Below are positions 12,066 through 22,534 of a stretch of DNA of 64,000 bases, piece after piece. The position numbers and the translations under genes were made by a program. Within the stretch, counting starts at the first letter, position 1. Each line of letters opens with the position of its first letter. The stretch spans positions 13,066,459-13,130,458 of the forward strand of contig CM019703.1 of the NCBI GenBank assembly GCA_009760885.1, in the 5' to 3' direction. Source of the DNA: Achatina immaculata (taxonomy: Eukaryota; Mollusca; Gastropoda; Stylommatophora; Achatinidae). Under the pieces are notes generated by a model. The model had not been told where the DNA came from and searched no databases. It saw only the letters and a list, made by a program, of their open reading frames with translations.

Positions 12066-12240
12066 GAGTTTTTTCTTCTTCTTCTTCTTCTTCTTCTTCT
12101 TCTAGTATCTCCTTATATCTGCGAGCTGGTATTCTTTGCAGCCGATGCGATGAAGATGTTAAGGCAAAAGTGTCGGATTGAGGGTAGGTTATGGCGGCCA
12201 TTTTTTTTATTTGTTCGTTTGTTCAATCGCTGAGGGCAAG
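12066..12240 (+). mobile_element. TTC-linked repeat family, (TTC)n end plus adjacent body
   Basis: A (TTC)11-type run (about 12070-12102) is followed by 'TTTGCAGCCGATGCGATGAAGATGTT' and 'GTGTCGGATTGAGGGTAGG'. This matches the copy at 29059 almost word for word (there 'TTGCAGCCGACGCGGTGAAG' and 'GTGTCGGATTGGGAGCGGG'). Confidence 0.7.
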
Positions 12241-12269
12241 CAAAACAGGGGGTGAGAAGGGTGGAGACG

Positions 12270-12440
12270 CTGTCCGATTTGGCATTTAACGAGCCATAAC
12301 TGACAGCCTGGTGTCAAGGTGATCAAGACCCTGTCCCATCTCTTCGTTGGTACCCCCCCCCCTCACCAGTAACAGATAGATCTCGCCTGGCTAACGGGGC
12401 AGAAGTTTCCATAGTCCCCATGGGGTGGAGTTTACTAAAG
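12270..12440 (-). mobile_element. TTC-linked repeat family, body in inverse orientation
   Basis: Read on the minus strand this gives 'TTTAGTAAACTCCACCCCAT', 'GTTACTGGTGAGG' and 'GACAGGGTCTTGATCACC'. These are the blocks of the family that lie in + orientation at 1830-1960. A head-to-head arrangement with the preceding + piece implies two insertions or a local inversion. Confidence 0.55.
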
Positions 12441-12490
12441 AAGTATTTTACCTCCCCCCCCAAGGGGGGGGGGAGGTAAAATACTTCTTT
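12437..12490. repeat. Perfect 24-25 bp inverted repeat (hairpin)
   Basis: AAAGAAGTATTTTACCTCCC continues into a C run, then after a few bases comes the mirror G run and GGGAGGTAAAATACTTCTTT. The arms pair without mismatch and the loop is only a few nt. The left arm belongs to the preceding repeat copy. Confidence 0.95.
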
Positions 12491-12685
12491 GGGGGGGGGG
12501 AAGGGATGGGGGGTACCAATCTTGAGGTTTGTGGGGGGGGTGGAAGGGATGGGGGTACCAATCTTGAGGTTTGTGGGGGGGGTGGAAGGGATGGGGGGTA
12601 CCAATCTTGAGGTTTGTGGGGGGGTGGAAGGGATGGGGGTACCAATCTTGAGGTTTGGTGGGGGTGGGGGGTGGAAGGGAGGGGG
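12491..12685. repeat. G-rich about 42-bp minisatellite, 4 copies
   Basis: TACCAATCTTGAGGTTTGTG followed by a G run and TGGAAGGGATGGGGG. The word TACCAAT recurs at about 12514, 12556, 12599 and 12640, so the unit is 41-43 bp with variable G-run length. The + strand is strongly G-rich. Confidence 0.9.
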
Positions 12686-12848
12686 TGAAGTTTGGCCAGG
12701 TCAGTATATCACAACTGTCCTCGTGACAGCCAGAACAAGACCACAGTCTGCCCTAGAAAAGAAAGGTGATGAAGCTGGATAGGTACCTGGCCAGAAGAAG
12801 CATGGGAACACCTTTTGTACCAAGAGGTTCCGCTAATGAAATATCCCT

Positions 12849-12929
12849 AACTGTAGGTTTAAACTGTAGGTTTAAACTCTAGATTTAAACTCTAGGTTTA
12901 AACTCTAGGTTTAAACTCTAGGTTTAAAA
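12849..12929. repeat. 13-bp tandem repeat rich in TTTAAA and CTAG
   Basis: About six copies of TAGGTTTAAACTC. The unit resembles telomere-like TTTAGG words, but the 13-bp period and short length argue for a simple minisatellite. Confidence 0.85.
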
Positions 12930-13318
12930 CAAGGTGATACATTATCTCCAGTACTATTCAACCTAGTATTAGAAAGGGTAATCAGAAAAGTGAAAGAAGA
13001 AAGCAGTACAGAAGAACAAGCTAAAATACTAGAATACGCTGATGGCATCGACCTGGTGTAAGAAGTCACCAATATCTGCATTTACCTGAGAGATATGGCA
13101 CTGAAAGTGAGCTTGACCATTAACCAAAACAAGACAGACATGAAGATATCAAGAGACCAGAGGCAGAATGATCCAGATTATATAAATGTTGGAGATATGA
13201 TTATTAGGAAAGCAGAAAATTACAAATATCTAGGCACAACCTTCAACAGAAGCAACATAGTAAGCGAGAAAATTAAAAGCAGAATACAGATAGGGAATAA
13301 AATATACTTTGCCTTGCA
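12930..13318 (+). mobile_element. LINE-C reverse transcriptase relic, 5' part (interrupted)
   Basis: Reading the + strand gives a degraded RT segment: 'GDTLSPVLFNLVLE' (RT motif before the catalytic box), 'EYADGIDLV' (decayed YADD box, second D replaced), a stop, then 'LTINQNKTDMKIS' and 'NYKYLGTTF'. It breaks off at 13318 in front of a minus-strand LINE-B insertion and resumes at 14264. Stops and a lost catalytic Asp show it is dead. 13309-13318 is the left copy of the target-site duplication TTGCCTTGCA. Confidence 0.85.
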
Positions 13319-14253
13319 TTCATCATTCATTCCTTTGCATGTCCCTTGCGGAACTTTGCCTCCCAAACAGCACTCCTGTAGGCCTCTCGGTTGTGAGCAA
13401 GATCGCCTGCTGCTGCTGCATCCATTTCCAGATCATCAACGATGTCTTGCAGCCATCTTCGTTTCGGTCTTCCTCTCTTTCTTTTTCCCATTATGTATCC
13501 CTCCAATATGGTCTTCTCTAAATTATCATGACGTTTAATGTGGCCAAAATATTTAAGTTTTCTCTCTTTAATCCTCTTTACTAGCCAGCCTTCATCAATA
13601 TTAAGCTCTTGCAGTATAGATATATTTGTTCGTTTTTGTGTCCACGATATTTGGAGAACTCTTCTATAGCATTTACATTCAAAGGCATTTATGTGCTTCT
13701 CAGCTGTTTTGTTAAGTGTCCAGGTCTCACAGGCATATGTTGCGATGGGAAAAATGCATGCCCTTAAAAATCTTATTTTTGTGGTTCTGTCTGCTCCTCT
13801 CCACAGATTCTTTATTTGTTTTACTTTCTGAAGAGCAATAGATGTCCTCCTTTTAATTTCCCTCATTGTATCTCCATTATTAGTTAGTAGTGATCCAAGA
13901 TATTCAAAACTCTCCACTTCTTCCAGTTTTTCCTCATTGATACATATTTCAGTTGCCTTGTTTGTTTTATCAGTTGTCATCACTTTAGTTTTCTTTGCAT
14001 TAAGATAGAGGTTCTGCTCTTCGCTGTTCTTGCGGACTGACATAATCAGTTTTTCCATTCCTTCTTGTGTTGTGGACAGCAATACTGTGTCATCAGCATA
14101 TCTAATCTCTTGTATTTCATAACCTCCAACTGTTATGGCATCGTAATATTCTTTGTCTACATCTTCTCTAACATTCCTCATTATATTTTCAGTATACAAG
14201 TTAAATAAGTAGGGTGACAATATGCACCCCTGACGGACCCCTTGTTTTATGTC
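13319..14253 (-). mobile_element. LINE-B, 5'-truncated copy inserted into LINE-C
   Basis: The minus-strand frame covers the C-terminal half of an RTE-like reverse transcriptase: 'GVRQGCILSPYLFNL', the catalytic 'RYADDTVLL', 'EYLGSLLTNNGDT', a connector with 'TWTLNKTAEKH', and a basic 'GKRKRGRPKRRW' tail. It runs open for about 310 codons from 14253 to about 13330. The endonuclease domain and N-terminal RT are missing (5' truncation typical of target-primed integration). The 3' end carries an ATTC/TGAA-type tail at about 13319-13335. It is flanked by the 10-bp duplication TTGCCTTGCA (13309-13318 and 14254-14263). The open frame upstream of 14253 is host LINE-C DNA read backwards. Confidence 0.93.
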
Positions 14254-14770
14254 TTGCCTTGCAACACCTGTTAAAATCCAAAATACCAAAATAACAATCT
14301 ACAAAACTATAATAAGACCAGCTGTCATGTTTGGATCAGAAAAATGGAGTACAACAAAGAAAGATGAACAACAACTGCAGATCTTTGAGAACAAGATCCT
14401 AAGAAAAATCTTTGGGCCCACAAAGGATACCAACAGTGGAGATTGGAGATCTAGAAAGAACACTGAACTGAACAGCTTATTTAAATCCCAACGAACTGTA
14501 AATGTCTTGAAACTGAACAGACTTCGCCGACTGGGCCATGTAGAAAGAATGGAAATGAACAGACAAACGAAAAATGATATATGTACAAGAGATCAAGGAA
14601 ACAAAACCAAAGGGTAGACCAAGACAGAGATGAAAAGACAACATAGATGAGGATATAAAAGAGACTGGTGTCACCAACTGGAGAGAGAAGATTAGGAATA
14701 GAGAAGAATGGAGGTGAACTTTATCTGCAGCTATGAGCCTTAATGGCTGGAAAGCTGGAGAAGAAAATGG
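14254..14770 (+). mobile_element. LINE-C reverse transcriptase relic, 3' part
   Basis: This continues the relic broken at 13318. The frame resumes through 'ITIYKTIIRPAVMFGSE' (the connector region after RT) and 'NKILRKIFGP', then 'RLRRLGHVERM' and a basic tail, with later stops and frameshifts. Removing the LINE-B insert plus one TSD copy restores an in-frame junction, which establishes the order of the two insertions. Confidence 0.9.
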
Positions 14771-15800
14771 AGAAGTAGATTTAAACAGTAAATGCGAATG
14801 AAAGAAGTCCCCACTGAATCACGCGCAAAACTACACAAATAATAACCTTAACGTTATCGTTTACGATCATGGTTAAAGGGGCAGTGAACTCTCTTGACAA
14901 GTTCGATCTTGTACCCTCCCATCCATGCAAACCTCCTGAGCAAAGTGAAATGATTAGTGCACTAATCTCTCGGGGCGGTGGTCGATGGTCGGAATCCGAT
15001 CGCCCCTCCCCCCTCCCCCCCCCCCCCCCCCCGCCACAGTCACTCAGCCGTAGAACTGGGTACCTTTTCTTTTTTTTAATTTCAGGAATGAAAGACGGCC
15101 AGACACGATGCTGCCTGCACCACCTTCTAGTGTGCCGACAGATCAAGGAAATTATGTGCACTGACATCATATCGCCTATACGCCTCTATGACAGACCATG
15201 TCAGAAAGGTGCTCACAATTTGGGAGAAATTGTGTTGTGTGGTGGTTTGTGGTTGGGGGGGGGGGTGGTGTTCGATGGTGCTGTCCTTTTAGGTGAAATT
15301 GTGTGGTTGTAGGGGGGGGGGGTGGTTGGAGTGGTAATTGGAATGTGGAAAAACAAGAAAATTCACGAGAAAACATGTGATCCACAGCAAGGAAAGTGAT
15401 TTTATGTTCCTAAGACTTTCTTTGAAGTGGTTTTAAGAGCCTTTGACTTCTCTTCCCCCCCCCCCCCCAACCGTAAAGCTGTACGACGCCTCAGCGGGTG
15501 CACATCGCGCAGTAGTCGAATGAATTCACTTTTGATGTTTGTGTGATGATGCGGTGAAATATGGACGCAGACGCGGTACAGTTAGAAAGCTGCCAGCAAT
15601 TAAATGTTGAAAATAACCGCGATTAAGGTGATTTGGCTGCATCGTTTTACTTCTTGTGGAATGACTTGTTCATGTTGGCACGTATGTCCGCGGTTAAGAG
15701 ACGGTGTTTTTTTTTTTCTTCTCTCCCCCATTTAAACTTGTTTTCGGGTACACCATACTACTTTTGTGTCTGTGTGTCGTAAATAAAGTTATTAGTTTTA
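14771..15800. other. Non-coding stretch with homopolymer runs
   Basis: Contains a C run (about 15001-15033), an approximate 65-bp duplication around two G runs (about 15230-15335), a C run (15455-15469) and a T run (15707-15720). No gene was recognised; the Pro/Gly-rich open frames arise from the C and G runs. Confidence 0.6.
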
Positions 15801-15834
15801 ACATTTTTAGCATATGTCCTCTTTGTATACTGTG

Positions 15835-15960
15835 TACTGCTGTGCGTATATATGTGTGATTGTATGTATCTGTATGTGTGTATGTATGTTTGTATATGTG
15901 TGTGTCTTTGAATTTATGTACTATATATATATGAGTGACTGTATGTATGTATGTATGTAT
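15835..15960. repeat. (TATG/TGTG)n microsatellite
   Basis: Interrupted TATG and TGTG words ending in a clean (TATG)5 at about 15940-15960. Confidence 0.9.
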
Positions 15961-16150
15961 GAAAAAGAAAGAGGGGCAGGCATTAGGAACATGGAAACGC
16001 ACAACACGGGAAGAACTAAAGGAAGCGGGGAAGACATGGTTTGATGTATCCTGACTTGCTCGAGACAGGACTGACTGGAGAAACCTTTGTTGATGCCTTA
16101 TGCTCCAATGGGAGTACAGAAGGCTGCTGCTGATGATGATAGAAATATGT
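15961..16150 (+). mobile_element. LINE-D 3' end with (GAT)n tail
   Basis: The + strand reads, with a frame break, as the C-terminal end of an RTE-like ORF ('AGKTWFDVS', 'LARDRTDWRNL'). This is followed by 'TTGATGCCTTATGCTCCAATGGGAGTACAG' and a short GATGAT tail. The same 3' end recurs at 27365-27452. Confidence 0.6.
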
Positions 16151-16188
16151 CCGTGTGTATCTATTCATATATGATCTGTGTATTGCTT

Positions 16189-16410
16189 TGTCAGTCAGTC
16201 AGTCGTTTGCATGTCCCTTGCGGAACTTTGCCTCCCTAACAGCTCGCCTGTAGGCCTCTCGGTTGTAAGCAAGATACCCTGCTGTTGATGCATCCATTTG
16301 CAGATTATCAACGATGTCTTGCAGCCATCTTCGCCTTGGTTTTCCTCTCTTTCATTTTTCCCGTTATGTACCCTTCCAAGACGGTCTTCTCTAAATTATC
16401 AATACTTTGT
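16189..16410 (-). mobile_element. LINE-B 3' fragment with TCAG-type tail
   Basis: Nearly the same sequence as 13330-13540: 'TTTGCATGTCCCTTGCGGAAC...', 'GGCCTCTCGGTTGTAAGCAAGAT' and 'CGATGTCTTGCAGCCATCTTCG'. It encodes on the minus strand only the last 65 or so codons. The 3' tail here is GTCAGTCAGTCAGTC instead of ATTC repeats. Confidence 0.9.
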
Positions 16411-16436
16411 ATGTTTCATTACATATGGCGCGAAGG

Positions 16437-16655
16437 TGGGGGGGGGGGGGGTCCAGCCCGTGTATCCCACTGAGGGGGGAGGGTCCAGCCCGTGTATCCC
16501 ACTGAGGGAGGGGGATCCAGCCCGTGTATCCCACTGAGGGGGGGGGTCCAGCCCGTGTATCCCACTGAGGGGGGGTCCAGCCCGTGTATCCCACTAAGGG
16601 GGGGCCCAGCCCGTGTATCCCACTGAGGGGGGTCCAACCCGTGTATCCCACTGAG
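16437..16655. repeat. About 29-bp minisatellite, 7 copies
   Basis: TCCAGCCCGTGTATCCCACT followed by GAGGG and a variable G run, seven times. Unit length varies from 26 to 32 bp because of the G runs. Confidence 0.95.
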
Positions 16656-16739
16656 AACAGAAAAGTTTTCTGTTTTAGTGGTGGGCCCCGGGGGCTTCGA
16701 AGGCTTGTAGGTGATAAAAACAGATAAACACAGGGCGAG

Positions 16740-16910
16740 GGGGGGGGAGTTTGTTTTTCTCTAGCTTACAACATATCTCTTGGAGGCCCTATGTATGTAT
16801 GTATGTATGTTTGTATGTATGTATGTATGTATGTATGTTTGTATGTATGTATTATGTATGTATGTGTGTATGTATGCATGTATGTATTATGTGTGTATGT
16901 ATATTCTATA
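16740..16910. repeat. (TATG)n microsatellite
   Basis: TATGTATG repeats with TTTG and ATTATG interruptions, mainly 16789-16905. Confidence 0.9.
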
Positions 16911-17097
16911 AACATTGATCTGCCATCAAGATGTTCCTAAAACCTAACAAAGATGTTGAAGCATTGGAATCGTGTGTGACTGTGAACAGACTACGATGGC
17001 TCGCCTAGAGATCTAGAGAGGAACTTTTCAGAAAAACCTCATTCTTGGCAGCCCAAACCAGCCTGGGATTCGCCCCAAGCTTTTACTCGGTTACTTA

Positions 17098-17175
17098 GGC
17101 TCAGCCAGCTACTAGGGGCACCAACAGAAAGGTAGGATAGAGTCTTGGCCAGCTCTGTTCGTCGACCATGTTCAC
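17098..17175 (+). mobile_element. TTC-linked repeat family, partial copy
   Basis: 'GGGGCACCAACAGAAAGGTA' then 'GAGTCTTGGCCAGCTCTG' corresponds to 29272-29315 ('GAGGCACCAGAAGAGAGGTA', 'GGGTCTTGGGTCAGC'). Confidence 0.5.
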
Positions 17176-17205
17176 CATGCTGTCGCTGTAGTACAGTACT
17201 TCTGG

Positions 17206-17290
17206 CCAGGAGCTGGACTTGACTGTCAGAGGCTATTTGAGACGCACGCCACTGGAGTGGAGACCGTATCTTCCACCCCACCTCCGGACC
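17206..17290 (+). repeat. 85-bp dispersed repeat, copy 1
   Basis: Begins GAGCTGGACTTGACTGTCAG and ends TATCTTCCACCCCACCTCCG. The same block recurs at 18183-18265 with about five differences. Confidence 0.9.
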
Positions 17291-17629
17291 TCCGGACGGA
17301 CGGACTTTAGGGTGGACGGATCGACTTGATCGATTTACAGTTCTGCTTCTTGATGTAGTCCTGTGAAGTTCAGAAAATCACTCGGCCATAAATAACATCA
17401 CGCCCTGCTGGAAATGAAATCTATAACCTATACATCAATAACTTGTTCATCTGTGTTTAAACTTTGAAGGTTTATTTTACCATCAGAATACACACACACA
17501 GCGCTTGAAAACAGATAATAATAATAATAGTTAAAACATGTCGAATAACCCTACTGCTTCAGGTAAGGAAACATTACAAGCGATGGTTTCGTATTTGTTC
17601 TGAAACACACCGCATGTGGAATTGAGGCC

Positions 17630-18070
17630 TAGAGCAGAGGTGCCGTGGTATGAGTAGCTCTCGACGCGAGACTACTGGACATACCGATTAAGCTTCACTT
17701 TATCCTTTCCATCACCTTTTCACGTCGGCGCTGCACGGTAACCTGATTGCTTTTCCTCATTTTCTTCATTGGCCGGGATGAGTTTTTCTCCACGCGCGGC
17801 ATCCGAAGAGTCTCGCCAGCAGCGTCTTAACCCCTGGGTTAAGCCGGTTCAGGCAATTCGCCAGGTGGGACGTGATCGACCTCCAGAGCAGAGGTGCCGT
17901 GACTTGAGCAATCTTGACCTCGAGACTACTGATTACTTCACATTTCACTTACTCCTTTCTTTCACCTTTTCCACAGTGCCGCACGGCAACCCATAATCGC
18001 ACCTTTCTTCACTAGCCAGGAGGAGCCCCACTCCACGCATGGCAACTGAAGAATCTCGCCAGCAGCGGTG
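17630..18070 (+). repeat. Composite tandem repeat, two long units
   Basis: Two diverged units of about 190-245 bp. Both begin AGAGCAGAGGTGCCGTG, contain 'CCTTTC..TCACCTTTTC' and 'GCACGG', and end 'TCTCGCCAGCAGCG'. The first is followed by 'CCTGGGTTAAGCCGGTTCAG'. The same two-unit order occurs 45 kb away at 62735-63150, preceded there by shorter 109-bp units. Confidence 0.9.
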
Positions 18071-18182
18071 GATGAGCTACCAAACATGACTCTCATCTAC
18101 CCGAAACGTCTGGTTTTCAGGCGCCAGATATTCGCCTTCGCCCCTTCTCCTGTCAGTTTAAACAGTTGTGCCACGAAAAGGC

Positions 18183-18265
18183 CATGAGCTGGACTTGACT
18201 GTCAGAGGTTATTTGAGACGCACGCCATTGGAGTGCATAGCGTATCTTCCACCCCACCTCCGGCA
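18183..18265 (+). repeat. 85-bp dispersed repeat, copy 2
   Basis: Matches 17206-17290 (GAGCTGGACTTGACTGTCAG ... CACCCCACCTCCG). The two copies flank the composite tandem repeat at 17630-18070 in the same orientation. Confidence 0.9.
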
Positions 18266-18488
18266 ATAACAGTCCTTAGAACCATCATAGTAACGATTTA
18301 CTACTACTACTACCGCAGAAAATCCCGTGATATATTTTCCACCCCTACTCCCCAGCATGTACCGTTCTGTAAATTTAGATCCCAGGTTAAGAAGCGAAAT
18401 AATAGACTGGCGCTCCTTCCACCTTCCAATGTGCGCTATTGCTATGATGTAATGGAAGCTACAGTTCGAAGACAAACAGTTTGGTATT

Positions 18489-18607
18489 GGGTTAAAGTGA
18501 AAAATAAGAAGAGACAATGAGTTAAAGTGAAAAATAAGAAGAGACAATGGGTTAAAATGAAAAATAAGAAAAAGACCATGGATTAAGGTGAAAAATAAGA
18601 AGAGATA
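18489..18607. repeat. 30-bp minisatellite, 4 copies
   Basis: GGGTTAAAGTGAAAAATAAG then AAGAGACAAT, four copies with a few substitutions in the last two. Confidence 0.95.
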
Positions 18608-19375
18608 AACTCCATCAACATGTTAATTTGTACATAATTTAACTATTAAACCACTACACAAAACACGAACATTTCTTTTTATTGTTATCATTCATTACGG
18701 CTATAATGTTTTAGCGGGAACAAATGTGATGTCTAATTTTGGCTTCTATGACATTTCTTTTTTAATAAATGCGTACTACTATGCAATGAATGGTTAATTC
18801 TTATTTATAAAATCATTTAAACATCTAATGGTAGTCTGAAAGATGAGAAGGTTTTACTGATAGCAGGGATTTCTGATTGGTTTCATGCCTTGTCTTGTGT
18901 ACTAAATGGTAGAAGGAATTTTGGGAGTTTGATGGAGTTTATTATCAAAATAATGAATGTTGTTTTGAAGATATTGTCTTCAGTTTAATCATTATTTTCT
19001 TTGCTGCACTTATCATTATTTTTGCTTTTCTTTTCTCTTTTTTTTGGTGTGTTCTTGTCGTTAATAACCGCATTGAACATTATCGTCACCATTATAATCT
19101 TTTTTTTTTCGGCATTTTGTTGCAATCAGCACGGTCTTAATGCCACACTTTAGTGCTCCGAAGTTGAAATTACAATAACGAAAGATAGTCAGCTTTACAA
19201 AGGCACGTATGATAATGATAATCAATATAAATTCTTTCGTGAAGTTTATAACTCTTATTTTTAACCTCCATGTCGATATAGTTAAACGACGAGCTCACGT
19301 CTATTTATTTAACTTTAAATTTTGCTATATTTAGGCCAGCTTTAAACTGGACCCCAGGTCTGCTTCGTCATCTTC
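18608..19375. other. AT-rich non-coding stretch
   Basis: Nothing was recognised beyond short T runs. No open frame of interest. Confidence 0.5.
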
Positions 19376-20115
19376 ATGTTTGACCTTAGGTCGTCGATAC
19401 CTTTATATTTTATCTTAGATCGTCGTCACCGGTATATTCTACCTCAGACAGTTTTCATTTTATATTCTACGTTTACAAGGTATATTCGATCTCAGATCGT
19501 CGTTACCTTTATATTCTACCGCTATCTTCTATCTCAAATCGTTGCCATATTTATATTATACTTTTATATTCTACATCAGGTCGCTGTCATCTTTATATTC
19601 TACCTTTATCTTATATCTCAAATCGTCGTCATCTTTATATTCTACCTTTATCTTCTATCTTAAATCGTCATCATCTTTATATTCTACTTCTATGAACTCT
19701 CTCTATATTCTACCTCAGGTCGTTGTCATCTTTATATTCTACTTTTATGTTCTCCCTCTATATTCTACCTCACATCTTCGTCATCTTTATATTCTACCTC
19801 AGATCGTCACCATCGTTATATTCTAGCTCACATTGTTGTCATCTTTATATTCTACCTCATATCATCATCATCTTTATATTCTACCTCATATCATCATCAT
19901 CTTTATATTCTGCCTCAGATCTTCGTCATCTTTATATTCTACCTCATATCATCATTATCTTTATATTCTACCTCATATCATCATCATCTTTATATTCTAC
20001 CTCAGATCTTCGCCATCTTTGTATTGTACCTCAGATCTTCCTCATATCTTACGTAAGATCTTCATCATCTTTATATTAGATCATCGTCATCTTTATATTC
20101 GACCTCAGATAATTT
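19376..20115. repeat. 29-bp minisatellite, about 25 imperfect copies
   Basis: Repeated CATCTTTATATTCTACCTCA followed by GATCGTCGT or TATCATCAT, period 29 bp and quite diverged. Open frames of Tyr/Ile/Phe/Ser-rich sequence across it are artefacts. Confidence 0.92.
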
Positions 20116-20349
20116 TTATCAGCATCTTTGAAAGCTCTTCACGCTTCCCCTTTCCTTCTCGTATAATCATCAGCATTGTCTCCCTCACATCATCATCAAC
20201 ATCGACACCAATAATACTATTGTTCATATTAAAACAAAATTCTTGTCATTGCCAAGATTATCATTATCATCATGAACATGGGGGTCACAAACCTGGAATA
20301 AAAGGACACTGCGAAGTTTCCCACTGGATGTTCCATGAACCACATTTAG

Positions 20350-20490
20350 ATCAGTTGCTCAGATGAGTGACCTGTAGATGTCAAGTGCTCAGAGGAGTGA
20401 CCTGTAGATGTCAAGTGCTCAGAGGAGTGACCTGTAGATGTCAAGTGCTCAGAGGAGTGACCTGTAGATGTCAAGTGCTCAGAGCAGTGG
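20350..20490. repeat. 30-bp minisatellite, 4-5 copies
   Basis: GTGACCTGTAGATGTCAAGT followed by GCTCAGAGGA, four nearly identical copies with a partial copy upstream. It lies about 170 nt before the first recognised ovo exon. Confidence 0.95.
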
Positions 20491-20657
20491 CTTTGCAGAT
20501 GTTACGGGGCTCTCAGACCAAGGTTTTCCGTACAATTCAAGCTGAGAACCTTCGTAGTTGAAGAACTGTAGTCCATTTGAAAAAGGAATTTTGCGGAGAG
20601 TTTAGGGTAGGGAATTATTTCGCTAACGATTTTCACATTAAGTCTTTCTTTTCACAG

Positions 20658-22534
20658 GCACCACAATTCTGTGCCCAGAGAACAAAGATCCCCTGACACA
20701 ACCGAAAAGAGCCGGCGAGTCTGCTCTCATCCGTTCACCTTTGTCGGAATCACGGATGACAGCTTCAGAAACGCCATCGTCAGTCCTTTCATTAACACGA
20801 GCGTCAGCATCCGAATATGCGTCACCTCCAGGGCATGTGACGCAGGATTGGCGAGAATATTTGAAGAGTCATACACAGGACAATACTATGTCCTGTGAAA
20901 CTCCGTGGCGTCCTTCAGACAATCCGTTGCCCCATGTGCTCAGGCAAGATCGCACAGGCTATTCACCTGTCACAGGGCACTTGAGAAAAGCCGCAGAAAG
21001 CAAGACCCAGGTTTTCCGCGATCTCAACCCAAGCACTTCTCTTCAGGCTGCAGGAGAAGCTCGCATGACACCACTGCCTTCCCTGCTGAGTCAAAATCTT
21101 CATGAATGGGAAGGCAAACAGGATAGTCCCCGTCACAAAACACAGCTTGCACTTGCCAGTCATGAACTGCCTGATCAAAACAATAACACAGCTATTCTGG
21201 AAGATCAAAAAAGTCAAGAGTCCTTACCAGAATCACAACATTTACCACTGCAGTCGTGTCAGATTGTAAAAGCAAGATTAAAGAGACGACAAAAGCGGCC
21301 TTTAAAATCTTTTATGATTTCAAGTATTATAAATGATCTCAGTGAAAGCGAAACAGAGGATAACAATCACGATCTTTCCGATGTGGATTCTGTAAGAAAC
21401 AAGGACAGTAGTCGCCTTTTCAGACCATTTACTTGTGAAGGAGCCAGTGAACCAAACTCCCTCTACGAGAACTCTAAATCTTTATGCCACAGTGAAAGCT
21501 CAAAGGACATTAGTGTTAATGAAGACCCCAATGCTTACTCGCATTTGTCAGATGCTTTCTGCTGCAATTTACAAGCAGCAAAAAATAACTTCATAAATTC
21601 CCCGTGCATAAGTTCAGAAAAGACTGACCTCGCCCTTATTTCAGCTGCTGTTGCTTCGTGGAAAGAAAACACAATACCTCCGCTGGCTCTTCAAAATCAC
21701 GAACAGAAAAACGTTTCAGAAGAGGCCTATTTCAAGAATTCTTCCATGTCGCAATCCAAAGCAATCTCTCCTGAAGCAATCATACCAAATACAAATCATC
21801 TGCCTGCAGCATCTAACTCTGCTCACGATGTATTCGGGAGAGAACTACACCAACTAACATCAGTTACAGAATATGAATCTCCCAGCAAAAACTCTTTTGA
21901 AGACGCTCTAACTTCCCAGCAACCTCCTCCTCTTGCTCAAATTGATTGTCTTAGCTCTAAAGCGGTTTATGTGCCACAAGACATTTCCCCTGGCAGCAGT
22001 TTACCAACAGGTATTCTACACCTACATCAAAGACCAGCTTTCACCGCCACCAACGTGTATAACCCACTTCCGGTTCGTTTTTATCCTGTGTCTTCCTTTC
22101 TCCAAACTCTCGTACCAGCAGCTCCATTTTTCCCATCCAATGTTATAAGACACACTAACCAGAACCCATTCCCATCCAATGTTATAAGACACACTAACCA
22201 GAACCCATTCCCGTCCAGTGGATGTACTAACCAGAATACCAGCTCTTTCTTGTCCTGGAAAGATTACCAGAGACATTCTCCAGGAGCTGAAGGTGGCAGC
22301 TTGGCGTCATCAGACTCTCGACTTTCTGCCTCCACAAACCTCCCGTCTCCGACGTTATCTAGAGCCAGTAGCAGCTTTTCGCCGGAGAAGCTTGAAGCAC
22401 GTGACATGCCAGAGTCACTGACGCAGGGGAGAAACGACGGCCTTTGCTCGAAATATGACTCAAGATACGGCAGGGATGAGAAACTTGGAAAAGATGAATT
22501 TATTGGGAATAGAAACTTTATGACGATTTTAGAG
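20658..22534 (+). CDS. ovo: ovo-like transcription factor, large 5' coding exon (partial gene, start Met not in window)
   Basis: This 1877-nt exon is bounded by an acceptor (TTTTCACAG, ending 20657) and a donor (GAG|GTAAGT at 22534/22535). Two nt complete a codon begun in an earlier exon, so phase 1 enters; 625 full codons follow and the exon ends in phase 0. The product is Ser/Asn/Pro/Gln-rich and low in hydrophobic runs, as expected for the disordered regulatory N-terminus of Ovo proteins. A basic cluster (KARLKRRQKRPLK, about 21269-21310) could be a nuclear localisation signal. A 13-residue segment (FPSNVIRHTNQNP) is duplicated in tandem at about 22131-22208. Ovo/OVOL proteins normally begin with a short SNAG-like MPK motif, and no such start lies in this exon or upstream in the window. 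The exon assignment rests on frame, splice sites and phase continuity; its sequence alone shows no named domain. Confidence 0.75.

Noticed and set aside
12849..12929. Possible interstitial telomere repeat (TTTAGG-like words)
   Set aside because: The period is 13 bp, not 5-7, and the array is only about 80 bp.
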